In this document: positions 1-8,518 of the stretch, piece after piece
Layout of the letters: the number at the start of each line of letters is the position of its first letter
Position numbering within the stretch: position 1 is the first letter of the stretch
Source: Nocardia puris
GTDB lineage: Bacteria; Actinomycetota; Actinomycetes; Mycobacteriales; Mycobacteriaceae
Direction of reading: 5' to 3'
Assembly (NCBI RefSeq): GCF_003315035.1
Contig: NZ_QNRE01000007.1
Coordinates: 186,001-250,000, forward strand
Length of the DNA stretch: 64,000 nt
Made by a program: the position numbers and the translations under genes
The notes under the pieces: model-generated
The model's database searches: none
Seen by the model: the letters and a program-made list of their open reading frames with translations, nothing else
What the model was told of the DNA's origin: nothing

Positions 1-33
1 CCCGTCGTGAACACCGGCACGCTCTACCACTGA
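1..33 (+). CDS. 3' end of an unidentified gene
   Basis: Ten codons (ending N-T-G-T-L-Y-H) run into a TGA at 31-33, eleven bases before the ATG of the next gene. It reads as the tail of a gene that begins outside the window. It is too short to identify, but its spacing suggests co-transcription with the ribbon-helix-helix gene. Confidence 0.4.
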   Translation, partial: PVVNTGTLYH

Positions 34-43
34 GCCGCTGATC

Positions 44-202
44 ATGGTCGAACGCAAGAAGCTGCTGCTGCGCCTCGACCCGGCCGTGCACGAGGCCATG
101 GCGCGGTGGGCCGCCGACGATCTGCGCAGCATCAACGCGCAGATCGAGTACGCCCTCCGCCAGGCGCTCGAACAGGCGGGCCGAAAGCCGACGAAGGACT
201 GA
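44..202 (+). CDS. small Arc/ribbon-helix-helix-like protein
   Basis: A 52-residue protein beginning MVERKKLLLRLDPAVHEAM. A basic N-terminal strand (KKLLLRLD) followed by two predicted helices is the layout of Arc/MetJ-type ribbon-helix-helix DNA-binding proteins, and many Arc-family members share the pattern of residues such as R-L-D-P then A-Q-I-E. It starts eleven bases after the stop of the preceding gene and probably belongs to the same transcript. The DNA target is unknown; it could regulate the upstream gene or be the antitoxin-like half of a pair, but no toxin gene is visible downstream. Confidence 0.6.
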   Translation: MVERKKLLLRLDPAVHEAMARWAADDLRSINAQIEYALRQALEQAGRKPTKD

Positions 203-259
203 CCGCGTCGAAACCCCTGGGCCGCATCACTTTCGAGTGGTGCGGCCCTTTCGATGTCC

Positions 260-1156
260 TCAGCGCGCGAGTTCGGCGACCAGCGCGACGCTGTCCTCGT
301 AGAGCGCGCGCTGGGTGTCGCGGTCGTAGGACGCCGTCGAGGAAGGGCGCTCGGCGCGGCCGACGAAGTGGCGGCCGGTGGTGCCGGCAAGGGCCGGATC
401 GGTCACCAGCCGGGCGAGGTCCGCGCCCGAGCGCGCGGGAGTGCGGACGCCGGGGAGTGCGACCAGCGCGCGGGCGACGGTGCGCCACAGGGCGCGCGTG
501 ATCGGGCTCGCGTCCCTGGCCAAGCCGGTGCCGGGCATCAGGCCGGGGTCGAACGCGTTGACCGTCACGCCCTCGTCGGCCAGGCGGCGCGCCAGTTCGT
601 AGGTGGTCAGCAGGTTGGCCAGTTTCGAGGTGCTGTAGCGGCGGCGGCCGTCGACGTGCGCGGGCTCGGTCGGGGCGGGCGGCCGGGCCAGGTCGCGGGC
701 CGACACCGGCAGCGGGTGCGGCATTCCGGTGAACCGGCCGGGATCGTGCGTTCCCGAGGTGACGAATACGACGCGGGCCGGCGCCACCAGGTCGGGCAGC
801 AACGCCTGGACGAGCGCGAAGTGCCCGAGGTGATTCACTCCGAACGTGGCCTCCACGCCGTCGGCCGTGTGGACGCGGCGCGTGAACTGCACGCCCGCGT
901 TGCACACGAGCGCGCGCAGCGGTGGGAGGTCCGCTGTGCGCAGGGCGGTGGCGAACTCCGCGATCGAGGCGAGTGAACCCAGGTCGAGTGGCAGTCCGCG
1001 CACGCCGATCGCGGTCGCCTCCCGTGCGACGTGCTCCGGATCGCGGCCGGTGATCACGACCGTCCATCCGGGGTCGGCGGCCAAGGCGGTGGCGCAGGCG
1101 CGGCCGAGACCGCTTGTGCCGCCGACGATCACGACAGTTCTGGCATCAGGTGTCAT
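260..1156 (-). CDS. short-chain dehydrogenase/reductase, protochlorophyllide-reductase-like subgroup
   Basis: A 298-residue SDR enzyme. The dinucleotide-binding glycine motif GGTSGLGRA lies at about residues 12-20, the NAG motif (CNAGVQF) near residue 90, and the catalytic tyrosine and lysine are in YSTSKL near residue 169. The length and the long C-terminal half fit the retinol-dehydrogenase/protochlorophyllide-reductase-like SDRs, which act on hydrophobic ketones or alcohols with NADP(H); the real substrate cannot be told. It is divergent from a TetR-family gene, and its ATG abuts the palindromic operator at 1157-1182, so the neighbouring repressor very probably controls it. Confidence 0.85.
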   Translation of the reverse strand: MTPDARTVVIVGGTSGLGRACATALAADPGWTVVITGRDPEHVAREATAIGVRGLPLDLGSLASIAEFATALRTADLPPLRALVCNAGVQFTRRVHTADGVEATFGVNHLGHFALVQALLPDLVAPARVVFVTSGTHDPGRFTGMPHPLPVSARDLARPPAPTEPAHVDGRRRYSTSKLANLLTTYELARRLADEGVTVNAFDPGLMPGTGLARDASPITRALWRTVARALVALPGVRTPARSGADLARLVTDPALAGTTGRHFVGRAERPSSTASYDRDTQRALYEDSVALVAELAR

Positions 1157-1182
1157 ATGGCATAGTCTGCCATTTTATGCCA
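1157..1182. promoter_or_regulatory. palindromic operator between the SDR and TetR genes
   Basis: Two overlapping inverted repeats are visible: ATGGCA-5 nt-TGCCAT at 1157-1173 and TGGCATA-11 nt-TATGCCA at 1158-1182. A further TGGCA half-site lies at 1196-1200. TetR-family proteins commonly bind such palindromes in a divergent intergenic region to repress both genes. The site makes an upstream ATG at 1182 an unlikely start for the regulator. Confidence 0.65.
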
Positions 1183-1199
1183 TGCGTGACAATGCTGGC

Positions 1200-1793
1200 A
1201 TGTCGACGGCACCCCTGTCCCTGCGGGACCGCAAGAAGCAGCGCACGCGCCGGGCGATCGCGGACGCGGCGCTGCGGTTGTTCGCCGAGCGCGGCTACGA
1301 CGCGGTGACCGTCGCCGACGTCGCCGCCGCGGCCGAGGTCGGCACCCGCACGCTGCACCGGTACTACAGCGCCAAAGAGGAACTGCTCTTCGCCGAGGAC
1401 GACGAGCTGCGCGCCGAACTCGCCGAGTTGCTGGCCGCGCGCCCGCGCGACGAGACCGTGGAGGCCACGCTCGGCGCGGTCGTCGGCCCGCTGACCGCCC
1501 GGTTCGCCGACCACCTCGACGCCCTGCGCGTGCGCGACGCGATCATCGCCGCCCATCCCGCGCTGCGGGCCCGCGACCTGGCCAAGCGCGCCGCGATCGA
1601 GGAACTGCTGGCCGCGCACCTCGCGAGCCGGACCGGCGGGGACCGGCGCGATGTGGGCGCGCGGCTGTGGGCGAAGGTCGGCCTGGCCGTGTTCTTCGCG
1701 GGCTATGAGACCTGGCTGGAGCGAGGCGGGGACCTCGCCGCGCGGGTGCTCGAGGCCCGCACGGCGTTGCTGGACGGGTTGGCGGCGGGTTAA
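1200..1793 (+). CDS. TetR-family transcriptional regulator
   Basis: A 197-residue regulator with an N-terminal helix-turn-helix (about residues 12-58: TRRAIADAALRLF...VTVADVAAAAEVGTRTLHRYY) and a variable ligand-binding C-terminal half. The start at 1200 is preferred because the other in-frame ATG at 1182 falls inside the operator. It is divergent from the SDR gene, which it probably represses with itself. Its TAA stop shares the palindrome TTAA (1790-1793) with the stop of the convergent methyltransferase gene, so the two reading frames overlap tail to tail. Confidence 0.85.
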   Translation: MSTAPLSLRDRKKQRTRRAIADAALRLFAERGYDAVTVADVAAAAEVGTRTLHRYYSAKEELLFAEDDELRAELAELLAARPRDETVEATLGAVVGPLTARFADHLDALRVRDAIIAAHPALRARDLAKRAAIEELLAAHLASRTGGDRRDVGARLWAKVGLAVFFAGYETWLERGGDLAARVLEARTALLDGLAAG

Positions 1794-2644
1794 CCGGCCG
1801 GCTTCTCCGTGACGAAGATGGCGGTGCCGGGGAAGATCTCGCCGCGCAGCGGGCTCCACTGGCCCCACTCGCGGTCGAGCCATTCCGGCCAGTCGGGTTC
1901 GACGATGTCGAGCAGCGTGAGGCCGGCCGCGACGATCTCGCGGACCCGGTCGCCGATCGTGCGATGGTGCTCGACGTAGGTCGGCACGCCGTCGGCGTCC
2001 ACCTCTACATAAGGGGAACGGTCGAAGTAGGAGTTGGTCGCGACCAACCCTTCGGGGCCCGGGTCGTCGAGGAAGATCCAGCGCATCGGGTGATTGACCG
2101 AGAAGACCCAGCGCCCGCCCGGCCGCAGCACGCGCGCCACCTCCCGCATGACCAGCGCCGAATCCGCGACGAACGGCACCCCGCCGAACGCCGAGCAGGC
2201 CAGGTCGAACGAGGCGTCGGCGAAGGGCAGCGACTCCGCGCCCGCCTGCACCAGCGGCACCCGCGGCCCGCCCGCCGCCATCGCGGCGCGACCGCGCTCG
2301 AGCATGGCCCGCGACAGATCCAGCCCGACCGGGTGCGCGCCCTGCCCGGCGAGCCAGCGCGCGCACGGCGCCGATCCGCAACCCACCTCGAGAATCCGCT
2401 TGCCCGCCAGGTCCTCGCCGAGCAGACGCATATCGCCCTCGTGCAGTCCCTCCGGGCACCAGATGAACTCGCCCTCGGGGGAGTCGACGCCGAGGAAGTC
2501 GGCGTGGGTCTGGTGGTACTGGTCCGCGTCGGCGTCCCACCAGCGACGGCTGGCCGACTCGCTGGCCGCCGAATCCACCCGTACGCGGGCCGGACGGGAG
2601 GCGCCCAGCACTTCATATGCCTGCGCGTGACGATCTTCGGACAC
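1790..2644 (-). CDS. class I SAM-dependent methyltransferase
   Basis: A 284-residue protein with a Rossmann methyltransferase core. Motif I is ILEVGCGSAPCARWL (about residues 84-98), followed by an acidic end of strand two (GLDLS) and the later motif FDLACSAFG. It starts at a GTG at 2642-2644. The N-terminal segment SRRWWDADADQYHQTH is typical of ubiquinone/menaquinone-type small-molecule methyltransferases in actinobacteria; the substrate is unknown. It is divergent from rpsA across about 330 bases. Confidence 0.85.
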   Translation of the reverse strand: MSEDRHAQAYEVLGASRPARVRVDSAASESASRRWWDADADQYHQTHADFLGVDSPEGEFIWCPEGLHEGDMRLLGEDLAGKRILEVGCGSAPCARWLAGQGAHPVGLDLSRAMLERGRAAMAAGGPRVPLVQAGAESLPFADASFDLACSAFGGVPFVADSALVMREVARVLRPGGRWVFSVNHPMRWIFLDDPGPEGLVATNSYFDRSPYVEVDADGVPTYVEHHRTIGDRVREIVAAGLTLLDIVEPDWPEWLDREWGQWSPLRGEIFPGTAIFVTEKPAG

Positions 2645-2976
2645 GGCCGAGAGCTTATCGGCGGCGCGGGTGCGCGGGTCCTCCGGCGTGGCGCGCGAAT
2701 CCCCCGGCGTGGCGTGCGGACCGGTTTGCCCGCGCGGACCAAGGTCGCGTACGCTGAACGCGCGAGTGTCTGCTGTGCCACGTCACGCCGTGCCGAAGTA
2801 TCGATCTACCGACGTTCAGCGTACTGAAACAACAAGGCGCCCGTGCTGGGTTTCACCGGCAGGCGAGTGCGGTACGTTCCTATGTGTCCGTCGTCGCATC
2901 GTCGCGGTGATCTCGCAGCGTACCGAAAGTTCCAATGTCCGCAACCGACCACAATCCGTCCGGAGCAAACCGACAC
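2645..2976. other. intergenic region upstream of rpsA
   Basis: About 330 bases between the methyltransferase and rpsA starts without a convincing gene. It must carry the rpsA promoter. A possible -35/-10 pair is TTGCCC with TACGCT 18 bases downstream near 2726-2755, and an imperfect palindrome GTTCAG-4 nt-CTGAAA lies at 2814-2829. Neither is strong. Confidence 0.4.
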
Positions 2977-4446
2977 ATGCCCACCACCGTCACCTCGCCG
3001 CAGGTAGCCGTCAACGACATCGGCTCCGCCGAGGACTTCCTCGCCGCCATCGACGCCACGATCAAGTACTTCAACGACGGCGACATCGTCGAAGGAACCA
3101 TCGTCAAGGTCGACCGCGACGAGGTCCTGCTCGACATCGGTTACAAGACCGAAGGCGTCATCCCCTCTCGCGAACTCTCCATCAAACACGATGTCGACCC
3201 GAACGAGGTCGTTTCCGTGGGTGATGAGGTCGAGGCCCTCGTTCTCACCAAGGAGGACAAGGAAGGCCGCCTGATCCTGTCGAAGAAGCGGGCGCAGTAC
3301 GAGCGTGCGTGGGGCACCATCGAGGAGCTCAAGGAGAAGGACGAGGCCGTCAAGGGCACCGTCATCGAGGTCGTCAAGGGCGGCCTGATCCTCGACATCG
3401 GCCTGCGCGGCTTCCTGCCCGCCTCGCTCGTCGAGATGCGCCGCGTCCGCGATCTCCAGCCCTACGTGGGCAAGGAGATCGAGGCCAAGATCATCGAGCT
3501 GGACAAGAACCGCAATAACGTGGTCCTGTCCCGCCGCGCCTGGCTCGAGCAGACCCAGTCCGAGGTCCGCAGCGAGTTCCTGCACCAGCTGCAGAAGGGC
3601 CAGGTCCGCAAGGGTGTGGTCTCCTCCATCGTCAACTTCGGCGCATTCGTCGATCTCGGCGGTGTCGACGGCCTGGTGCACGTCTCCGAGCTGTCCTGGA
3701 AGCACATCGACCACCCGTCCGAGGTCGTCGAGGTGGGCAACGAGGTCACCGTCGAGGTCCTCGACGTCGACCTGGACCGCGAGCGCGTGTCGCTGTCGCT
3801 CAAGGCCACCCAGGAAGACCCGTGGCGCCAGTTCGCCCGCACCCACGCGATCGGCCAGATCGTGCCGGGCAAGGTCACCAAGCTCGTTCCGTTCGGCGCG
3901 TTCGTCCGCGTCGAGGAGGGCATCGAGGGCCTGGTGCACATCTCCGAGCTGGCCGAGCGCCACGTCGAGGTGCCGGACCAGGTCGTGGCCGTCGGCGACG
4001 ACGCGATGGTCAAGGTCATCGACATCGACCTGGAGCGTCGCCGGATCTCGCTGTCGCTGAAGCAGGCCAACGAGGACTACCACGCCGAGTTCGACCCGTC
4101 GAAGTACGGCATGGCCGACAGCTACGACGAGCAGGGCAACTACATCTTCCCCGAGGGCTTCGACCCCGAGACCAACGAATGGCTCGAGGGCTACGACAAG
4201 CAGCGCGAGGAGTGGGAGAACCGCTACGCCGAGGCGGAGCGTCGCCACAAGATGCACACCGCGCAGATGGAGAAGATGGCGGCCGACGCCGCGGCCGAGG
4301 CCGCGAACGGCGGCGGCGCGTCGAACTACTCCTCCGAGAGCGGCGCGCAGACCAGCTCCTCCTCCCAGGCCGAGCCCGCCGGCGGGTCGCTCGCGAGCGA
4401 CGCCCAGCTGGCCGCCCTGCGGGAGAAGCTCTCCGGCAACGCCTGA
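2977..4446 (+). CDS. rpsA: 30S ribosomal protein S1
   Basis: A 489-residue ribosomal protein S1, which helps the 30S subunit bind and unfold mRNA leaders. Four S1/OB-fold repeats follow one another (starting near GDIVEGTIVK, GTVIEVVKGG, GVVSSIVNFGAF and GKVTKLVPFGAF), then a charged, low-complexity C-terminal tail ending SLASDAQLAALREKL, the actinobacterial arrangement. The start at 2977 (MPTTVTSPQVAVNDIG) matches mycobacterial S1 and has GGAG eleven bases upstream; an in-frame ATG at 2935 lacks a ribosome site. Codon use and conservation are those of a highly expressed gene. A strong hairpin terminator follows. Confidence 0.97.
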   Translation: MPTTVTSPQVAVNDIGSAEDFLAAIDATIKYFNDGDIVEGTIVKVDRDEVLLDIGYKTEGVIPSRELSIKHDVDPNEVVSVGDEVEALVLTKEDKEGRLILSKKRAQYERAWGTIEELKEKDEAVKGTVIEVVKGGLILDIGLRGFLPASLVEMRRVRDLQPYVGKEIEAKIIELDKNRNNVVLSRRAWLEQTQSEVRSEFLHQLQKGQVRKGVVSSIVNFGAFVDLGGVDGLVHVSELSWKHIDHPSEVVEVGNEVTVEVLDVDLDRERVSLSLKATQEDPWRQFARTHAIGQIVPGKVTKLVPFGAFVRVEEGIEGLVHISELAERHVEVPDQVVAVGDDAMVKVIDIDLERRRISLSLKQANEDYHAEFDPSKYGMADSYDEQGNYIFPEGFDPETNEWLEGYDKQREEWENRYAEAERRHKMHTAQMEKMAADAAAEAANGGGASNYSSESGAQTSSSSQAEPAGGSLASDAQLAALREKLSGNA

Positions 4447-4462
4447 TTCGGGCAAAGCATCA

Positions 4463-4506
4463 CCGAAGGCCCCGGTCCCACGCGGACCGGGGCCTTCGGG
4501 CTTTCT
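4463..4506 (+). terminator. rpsA terminator hairpin
   Basis: A perfect 16-base stem, CCGAAGGCCCCGGTCC at 4463-4478 paired with 4484-4499 around a five-base loop, is followed by CTTTCTC. It lies 16 bases after the rpsA stop. Confidence 0.85.
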
Positions 4507-4548
4507 CGGGTAGGGTGCTCCGGGGATCGAGTGAAGGGGAGGGTCGTC

Positions 4549-4782
4549 GTGAACTACGCGGGTCCGCAGTGGGGAGCGCAACCGGGATACCCGCCGGGGG
4601 CGTATCCACAGCAGCCGGGTTATCCGGGCGCGCCACGGATGCCGGGCGGTGCACCGTATCCGCCGCGGCGGGGGTCGACGGGAAAGACATTGGCGCTCAT
4701 CGTGATTCCGCTGGTGTTGGTGCTGCTCGCCGGGGTGGGCGTGGTCGCCGCGGTGCTGGCCGCGCCATTCGGACGCGGCTGA
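4549..4782 (+). CDS. small proline/glycine-rich membrane protein
   Basis: A 77-residue protein from a GTG at 4549 with GGGGAGG seven bases upstream. Residues 1-40 are rich in Gly, Pro, Tyr and Gln (PGYPPGAYPQQPGYPGAP), then a basic stretch leads into one hydrophobic helix (LALIVIPLVLVLLAGVGVVAAVL). This low-complexity-plus-one-helix plan is common among small actinobacterial envelope proteins. Function unknown. It sits between the rpsA terminator and the TetR pair. Confidence 0.6.
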   Translation: MNYAGPQWGAQPGYPPGAYPQQPGYPGAPRMPGGAPYPPRRGSTGKTLALIVIPLVLVLLAGVGVVAAVLAAPFGRG

Positions 4783-4925
4783 TCCGTCACGATCCGCGCG
4801 CCCGGCCCGTGAAGCTCGGTCCGCAGCGATGAGCCTGCCGACGACGCCGAACACTCCGAGTTCATCTCTGAACCCAGTGCATAAACTACACGCCGTTCAG
4901 TAACTGCACCGGTGGTAGTAGTCGC

Positions 4926-4939
4926 ACACTGTAGAGTGT
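4926..4939. promoter_or_regulatory. inverted repeat upstream of the first TetR gene
   Basis: ACACT-GTAG-AGTGT, a perfect five-base inverted repeat 15 bases before the start at 4954. Its position fits an autoregulatory operator. Confidence 0.5.
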
Positions 4940-4953
4940 CAAGGGTGGTCGAA

Positions 4954-5643
4954 GTGAAGAACCGCAGGGAGCGGTTGCGCGCCGAGGCGACGCGCGAGAT
5001 CAAGGACATCGGCCTGCGCCTGCTGGCCGAGGGCGGGCCGGACGCCATCACACTGCGCGCCATCGCCCGCGAGATGGGCATGACGGCCGGGGCGCTCTAC
5101 GGCTACTTCGCCACCCGCGACGACCTGATCACCACCCTCATCGCCGACGTCTACGCCGGCCTGGTGGACCGGCTGGAGGCCGCACGCGACGCGGTGCCCG
5201 AAGCAGATCCCGCCGGGCGCATCGTGGCGTGGGGTGAACAGGTGCGGGTGTGGGCGGTCGCGCACCCGGCCGAGTTCCGGTTGATCTATGGCGATCCGGT
5301 GCCGGGCTACCATCCGCCGCCGGGCGGGCCCGCGCGCGAGGCGGAACTGCGCGCGTGCGAAGGTCTGGTGGGACTCGCGGCCGCCGCGTGGCCCACGGCC
5401 GCCGCCACGCAGACCCTCGGCGACCCGCGGTGGACCGATTTCGACGAGAGCTTGGCCGAGCACGTGCGCGAGGCCTTTCCCGGCCTGCCCCCGGCCGGGC
5501 TGGCCCTGGCGTTGCGCATGTGGGGACGGATGCACGGACTGGTCGCACTGGAGGTGTACGGACACTTGACGCCGCAATCGCAGGATCCGGCGAAGCTTTT
5601 CCGCGCGGAGATGCTCGACCTGGTCCGGGGGATGGGACTGTGA
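4954..5643 (+). CDS. TetR-family regulator (first of a coupled pair)
   Basis: A 229-residue regulator with the TetR helix-turn-helix at about residues 10-60 (LRAIAREMGMTAGALYGYF) and a C-terminal ligand-binding domain of the type seen in TetR_C_13-like actinobacterial repressors (GDPVPGYHPP then WGRMHGLVALEV). The GTG at 4954 is chosen because AAGGG lies eight bases upstream; a GTG at 4945 has no such site. Its stop overlaps the GTG of the next TetR gene by four bases, so the two are translationally coupled. The inducer is unknown. Confidence 0.85.
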   Translation: MKNRRERLRAEATREIKDIGLRLLAEGGPDAITLRAIAREMGMTAGALYGYFATRDDLITTLIADVYAGLVDRLEAARDAVPEADPAGRIVAWGEQVRVWAVAHPAEFRLIYGDPVPGYHPPPGGPAREAELRACEGLVGLAAAAWPTAAATQTLGDPRWTDFDESLAEHVREAFPGLPPAGLALALRMWGRMHGLVALEVYGHLTPQSQDPAKLFRAEMLDLVRGMGL

Positions 5644-6272
5644 CGACCGTGCACCGTCAGATGCCGGCGACGCTGTGGGAGCGCCGCAAGATCGAGGCGA
5701 TGAGCCGCATCCAGCGGGTGGCGCTGGACTTGTTCGAGGAGCACGGCTATCGCGAGGTCACGGTGGAGCGGGTGGCCGCCGCCGCGGAGGTGTCGCCCAG
5801 CTCGATCTACCGCTACTTCGGCACCAAGGAAATGCTCGTCCTCTACGACGAATCCGATCCTCGGGTGCTCGAGGTGCTGCGCACCACCGGTGACGGCGAA
5901 GTCCTTCCCGTCGACGAGATGATCGCGCTCGCCAAGCCTCTCGTGGCCCCGATGCTGGCCGCGCTGCTCACCCCCGACGCCGAGCGTCGCATCGCGCGCC
6001 GCCTGCGGCTGATGCGCGCCTTCCCGGAGGTGAAGGACGGGCAGGCCAAGCAGATGCGCGAACTCGAAGAGCAGTTCCGCGCGCTGTTCGCCGAACGCAG
6101 CGGGCGCGAGGCCAACGATCTCCAGGTCCGGATGATCGCCTCGATCGTCGTGTGGGGCGGCGTCTCGGCGCTGGAGCATTGGGCCGCAAAGGATTTCGAC
6201 GGCCGGCTCAGCGATGTCTACGCCGAGGCGGTGGATTCGATCATCCGGGCGATCGAAGCCGTCATCGGCTGA
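5640..6272 (+). CDS. TetR-family regulator (second of a coupled pair)
   Basis: A 210-residue regulator starting at a GTG that overlaps the stop of the upstream TetR gene (GTGA), with GGGGGATGGG just upstream as ribosome site. The helix-turn-helix is at about residues 30-60 (VTVERVAAAAEVSPSSIYRYF). The last eleven bases overlap the end of the convergent MmpL-type gene. Two TetR genes beside one exporter suggest that this one controls the exporter, perhaps through the palindrome at 8502-8518. Confidence 0.85.
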   Translation: MTTVHRQMPATLWERRKIEAMSRIQRVALDLFEEHGYREVTVERVAAAAEVSPSSIYRYFGTKEMLVLYDESDPRVLEVLRTTGDGEVLPVDEMIALAKPLVAPMLAALLTPDAERRIARRLRLMRAFPEVKDGQAKQMRELEEQFRALFAERSGREANDLQVRMIASIVVWGGVSALEHWAAKDFDGRLSDVYAEAVDSIIRAIEAVIG

Positions 6273-8478
6273 CGGCGGGTGTGCGCAGGGTGGGCAGCCA
6301 CCAGTTCCAGCGGCCGAACAGTCGCATGAACGCGGGTACCAGCACCATGCGCACCACCACCGCGTCGATGGTGATGGCCACCGCCAGCGCGAACCCGATC
6401 TGCTTGAGCTCCAGCACATCCGCGGTGACGAAGCTGGCGAACACCGCCACCATGATCGCGGCCGCCGCGGTGATGGGGCGGGCGGTGCGCTGCATGCCCT
6501 CGGCGACGGCGGCGGTGTTGTCGGGCTCGCGGTCCCACGCCTCCTTCATGCGGCGGATGAGGAACACCTCGTAGTCCATCGACAGCCCGAACAGCACCGC
6601 GAACACCAGCATCGGGAGGAATACCTGCACGAAACCCGTGCTCTGGAACCCGAGGACGGATTCGCCGATGCCGTTCTGGAACACCGCGACCGTGATGCCC
6701 AGGGCCGCGCCGGTGGCCAGCAGGTTCAGCGCGATCGCCTTGACCGCGAGCACGATACTGCGGAACGCGACGATCAGGAAGGCCAGCGACACCGCGAGCA
6801 CCAGCGCGATGAGCAGCGGGAACCGTTCGGTGATGCGGTCGGACACGTCGGCGAACACCGCGGGCGTGCCGCCCAGGAGGATCTCGGCGCCCTCGACTTC
6901 GGTGGCGCGCGAACGGATGTCGTCGACCAGCTGCGAGACCGACGGCGAGTCGAACGATTCGGTGGGCACGACCGTGAGCATCCAGCGGCCCGCCGACGGC
7001 AGCGAGATGACGGTCTCGACGCGCGGGTGGTCGGACAGTTCCCGGGTGAACGCCTGGATGTGCGGCTGGGCTTCGGCGGTGAGGGCCGTGTCGCCGGGAC
7101 CCGTCGCGACGACGGTGATCGGGGCGAGCAACCCGGGCCCGAATTCCTCGCGTACGAGTTCGGTCGCCTGGCCGCTGGGGCGCTCCGCCAGCGCCCCGAT
7201 GCCCATATCGATGCCGTACTTGATCCCCGTGAGCGGCAGCGCGGCCGCGGCGAGCAGCGCGACGCCGAGCGTGCCGAACAGGACCGGCTTGCCCATCACG
7301 GTGCGCGTCCAGCGGGCCCAGGAACTGGCGGCCGCCGCCGACGGGGTGAGGGCCGGGCGCAGGCGGGCGGGCAGCGCGCCCTTGTGCACGGCGGGGCCGA
7401 ACATCGCGAGCAGCGCGGGCAGCAGCGTGACGGCGGCGGCGAGCGTCCCGCTGACGGCGGTGATCACGCCGATCGCGATGCCGTTGAGCATCGTCAGGCC
7501 CACCACCGCCAGTGAACTCAGCGAGATCATGATGATCAGGCCCGACGCGAGCACGGTGCGGCCGGTGGTGTCGAGGGCCAGGCCCACGGCGCGGTCGATC
7601 TGCGCGCGGTCGGCGCGGTTCCGCACGCCGAGCGCGGCCATCTCCTCGGCGAACCGGCTGACGATGAACATGGCGTAGTCGATGGCCGTGCCGGTCGCGA
7701 TCATGACCGCGACCGAGAGCGTCAGCGTGTCGAACGCCAGGAACGTCGACAGTCCGAACAGCGCGCCGATCGCTGCCGCGATACCGGCGGCGGTGACCGT
7801 GATGGGCAGGGTGGCCGCGGCGACCGCGCCGAGCGCGAGCACCAGCACGACGGCCGCGACGGGCAGGCCGATGGCTTCGGCGCGGCTCATATCGGCGGTC
7901 TCGGTGGCCATCAGATCGGCCTGGATGGGGCCGTAACCGGTGACGGCCAGGGTGATATCGCCGCCGGAGAGCGCGGTGACGGCGGACTGTAGTTCGGTCG
8001 CGGTCGCGACCCGCGCGGCGATATCGCCCTCGAGGCCGAGCAGGGCGAGCGCGGTGTGCCGGTCCTCGGAGATCTGGCGGGCGGCGTCGCCCTGGAACGG
8101 GCCGAGGGTGGCGACCACGCCCGGGGTCGCGCGGGCGGCGTCGAGGGCGCGGTCCACCGCCGCGCGGAACTCCGGCGCGTCGGCGGTGTGGGTCGGGGAG
8201 TGGACCACGATCACGTCCTGCTCGACGCCGTACTGCGAGAAGTGTTGCGCCACAAGCTGATCGGCTTGGTCAGAGACCGATCCGGGCACCGCGTAATCGG
8301 GTGCGCCGAGCCGGTCGTGCAGCAGGGGATAGGCCGCGCCGCCGAGCACCACCAGCAGCAACCACACCGCGACGACGATCCGCCGGTGCCGCGCCATCAT
8401 CTGGCCCCACCGACCGAGGGCGCCGAGAGGGTGCGGCTCCGACCGCGTCGGTTCTTCGATCAAGGTCGGCTGCGACAT
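6262..8478 (-). CDS. MMPL/RND-family membrane transporter
   Basis: A 738-residue RND-superfamily exporter of the MmpL type, which uses the proton gradient to move lipids or drugs across the inner membrane. It has an early transmembrane helix (VVAVWLLLVVLGGAAYPLL), a periplasmic loop, a block of helices, a second loop and a second block, as in the family. The Asp-Tyr pairs of the MmpL proton relay are present in both halves (GTAIDYAMFIVSRF and GLSMDYEVFLIRRM). The ATG at 8478 has GGAGGGG upstream; an in-frame ATG at 8499 does not. The cargo is unknown. Its 3' end overlaps the convergent TetR gene. Confidence 0.9.
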   Translation of the reverse strand: MSQPTLIEEPTRSEPHPLGALGRWGQMMARHRRIVVAVWLLLVVLGGAAYPLLHDRLGAPDYAVPGSVSDQADQLVAQHFSQYGVEQDVIVVHSPTHTADAPEFRAAVDRALDAARATPGVVATLGPFQGDAARQISEDRHTALALLGLEGDIAARVATATELQSAVTALSGGDITLAVTGYGPIQADLMATETADMSRAEAIGLPVAAVVLVLALGAVAAATLPITVTAAGIAAAIGALFGLSTFLAFDTLTLSVAVMIATGTAIDYAMFIVSRFAEEMAALGVRNRADRAQIDRAVGLALDTTGRTVLASGLIIMISLSSLAVVGLTMLNGIAIGVITAVSGTLAAAVTLLPALLAMFGPAVHKGALPARLRPALTPSAAAASSWARWTRTVMGKPVLFGTLGVALLAAAALPLTGIKYGIDMGIGALAERPSGQATELVREEFGPGLLAPITVVATGPGDTALTAEAQPHIQAFTRELSDHPRVETVISLPSAGRWMLTVVPTESFDSPSVSQLVDDIRSRATEVEGAEILLGGTPAVFADVSDRITERFPLLIALVLAVSLAFLIVAFRSIVLAVKAIALNLLATGAALGITVAVFQNGIGESVLGFQSTGFVQVFLPMLVFAVLFGLSMDYEVFLIRRMKEAWDREPDNTAAVAEGMQRTARPITAAAAIMVAVFASFVTADVLELKQIGFALAVAITIDAVVVRMVLVPAFMRLFGRWNWWLPTLRTPAVSR

Positions 8479-8501
8479 GATTCCCCTCCGGTAAGGCATT
8501 T

Positions 8502-8518
8502 CTGATAGTGACTATCAG
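8502..8518. promoter_or_regulatory. perfect palindromic operator of the MmpL-type gene
   Basis: CTGATAGTGACTATCAG: two perfect eight-base arms around one base, 24 bases upstream of the exporter start. This is a typical TetR-type operator, and the adjacent TetR genes are the obvious candidates to bind it. Confidence 0.7.

Noticed and set aside
2935-2976. Upstream ATG for rpsA
   Set aside because: No ribosome site, and the extra residues are absent from mycobacterial S1; GGAG favours the ATG at 2977.
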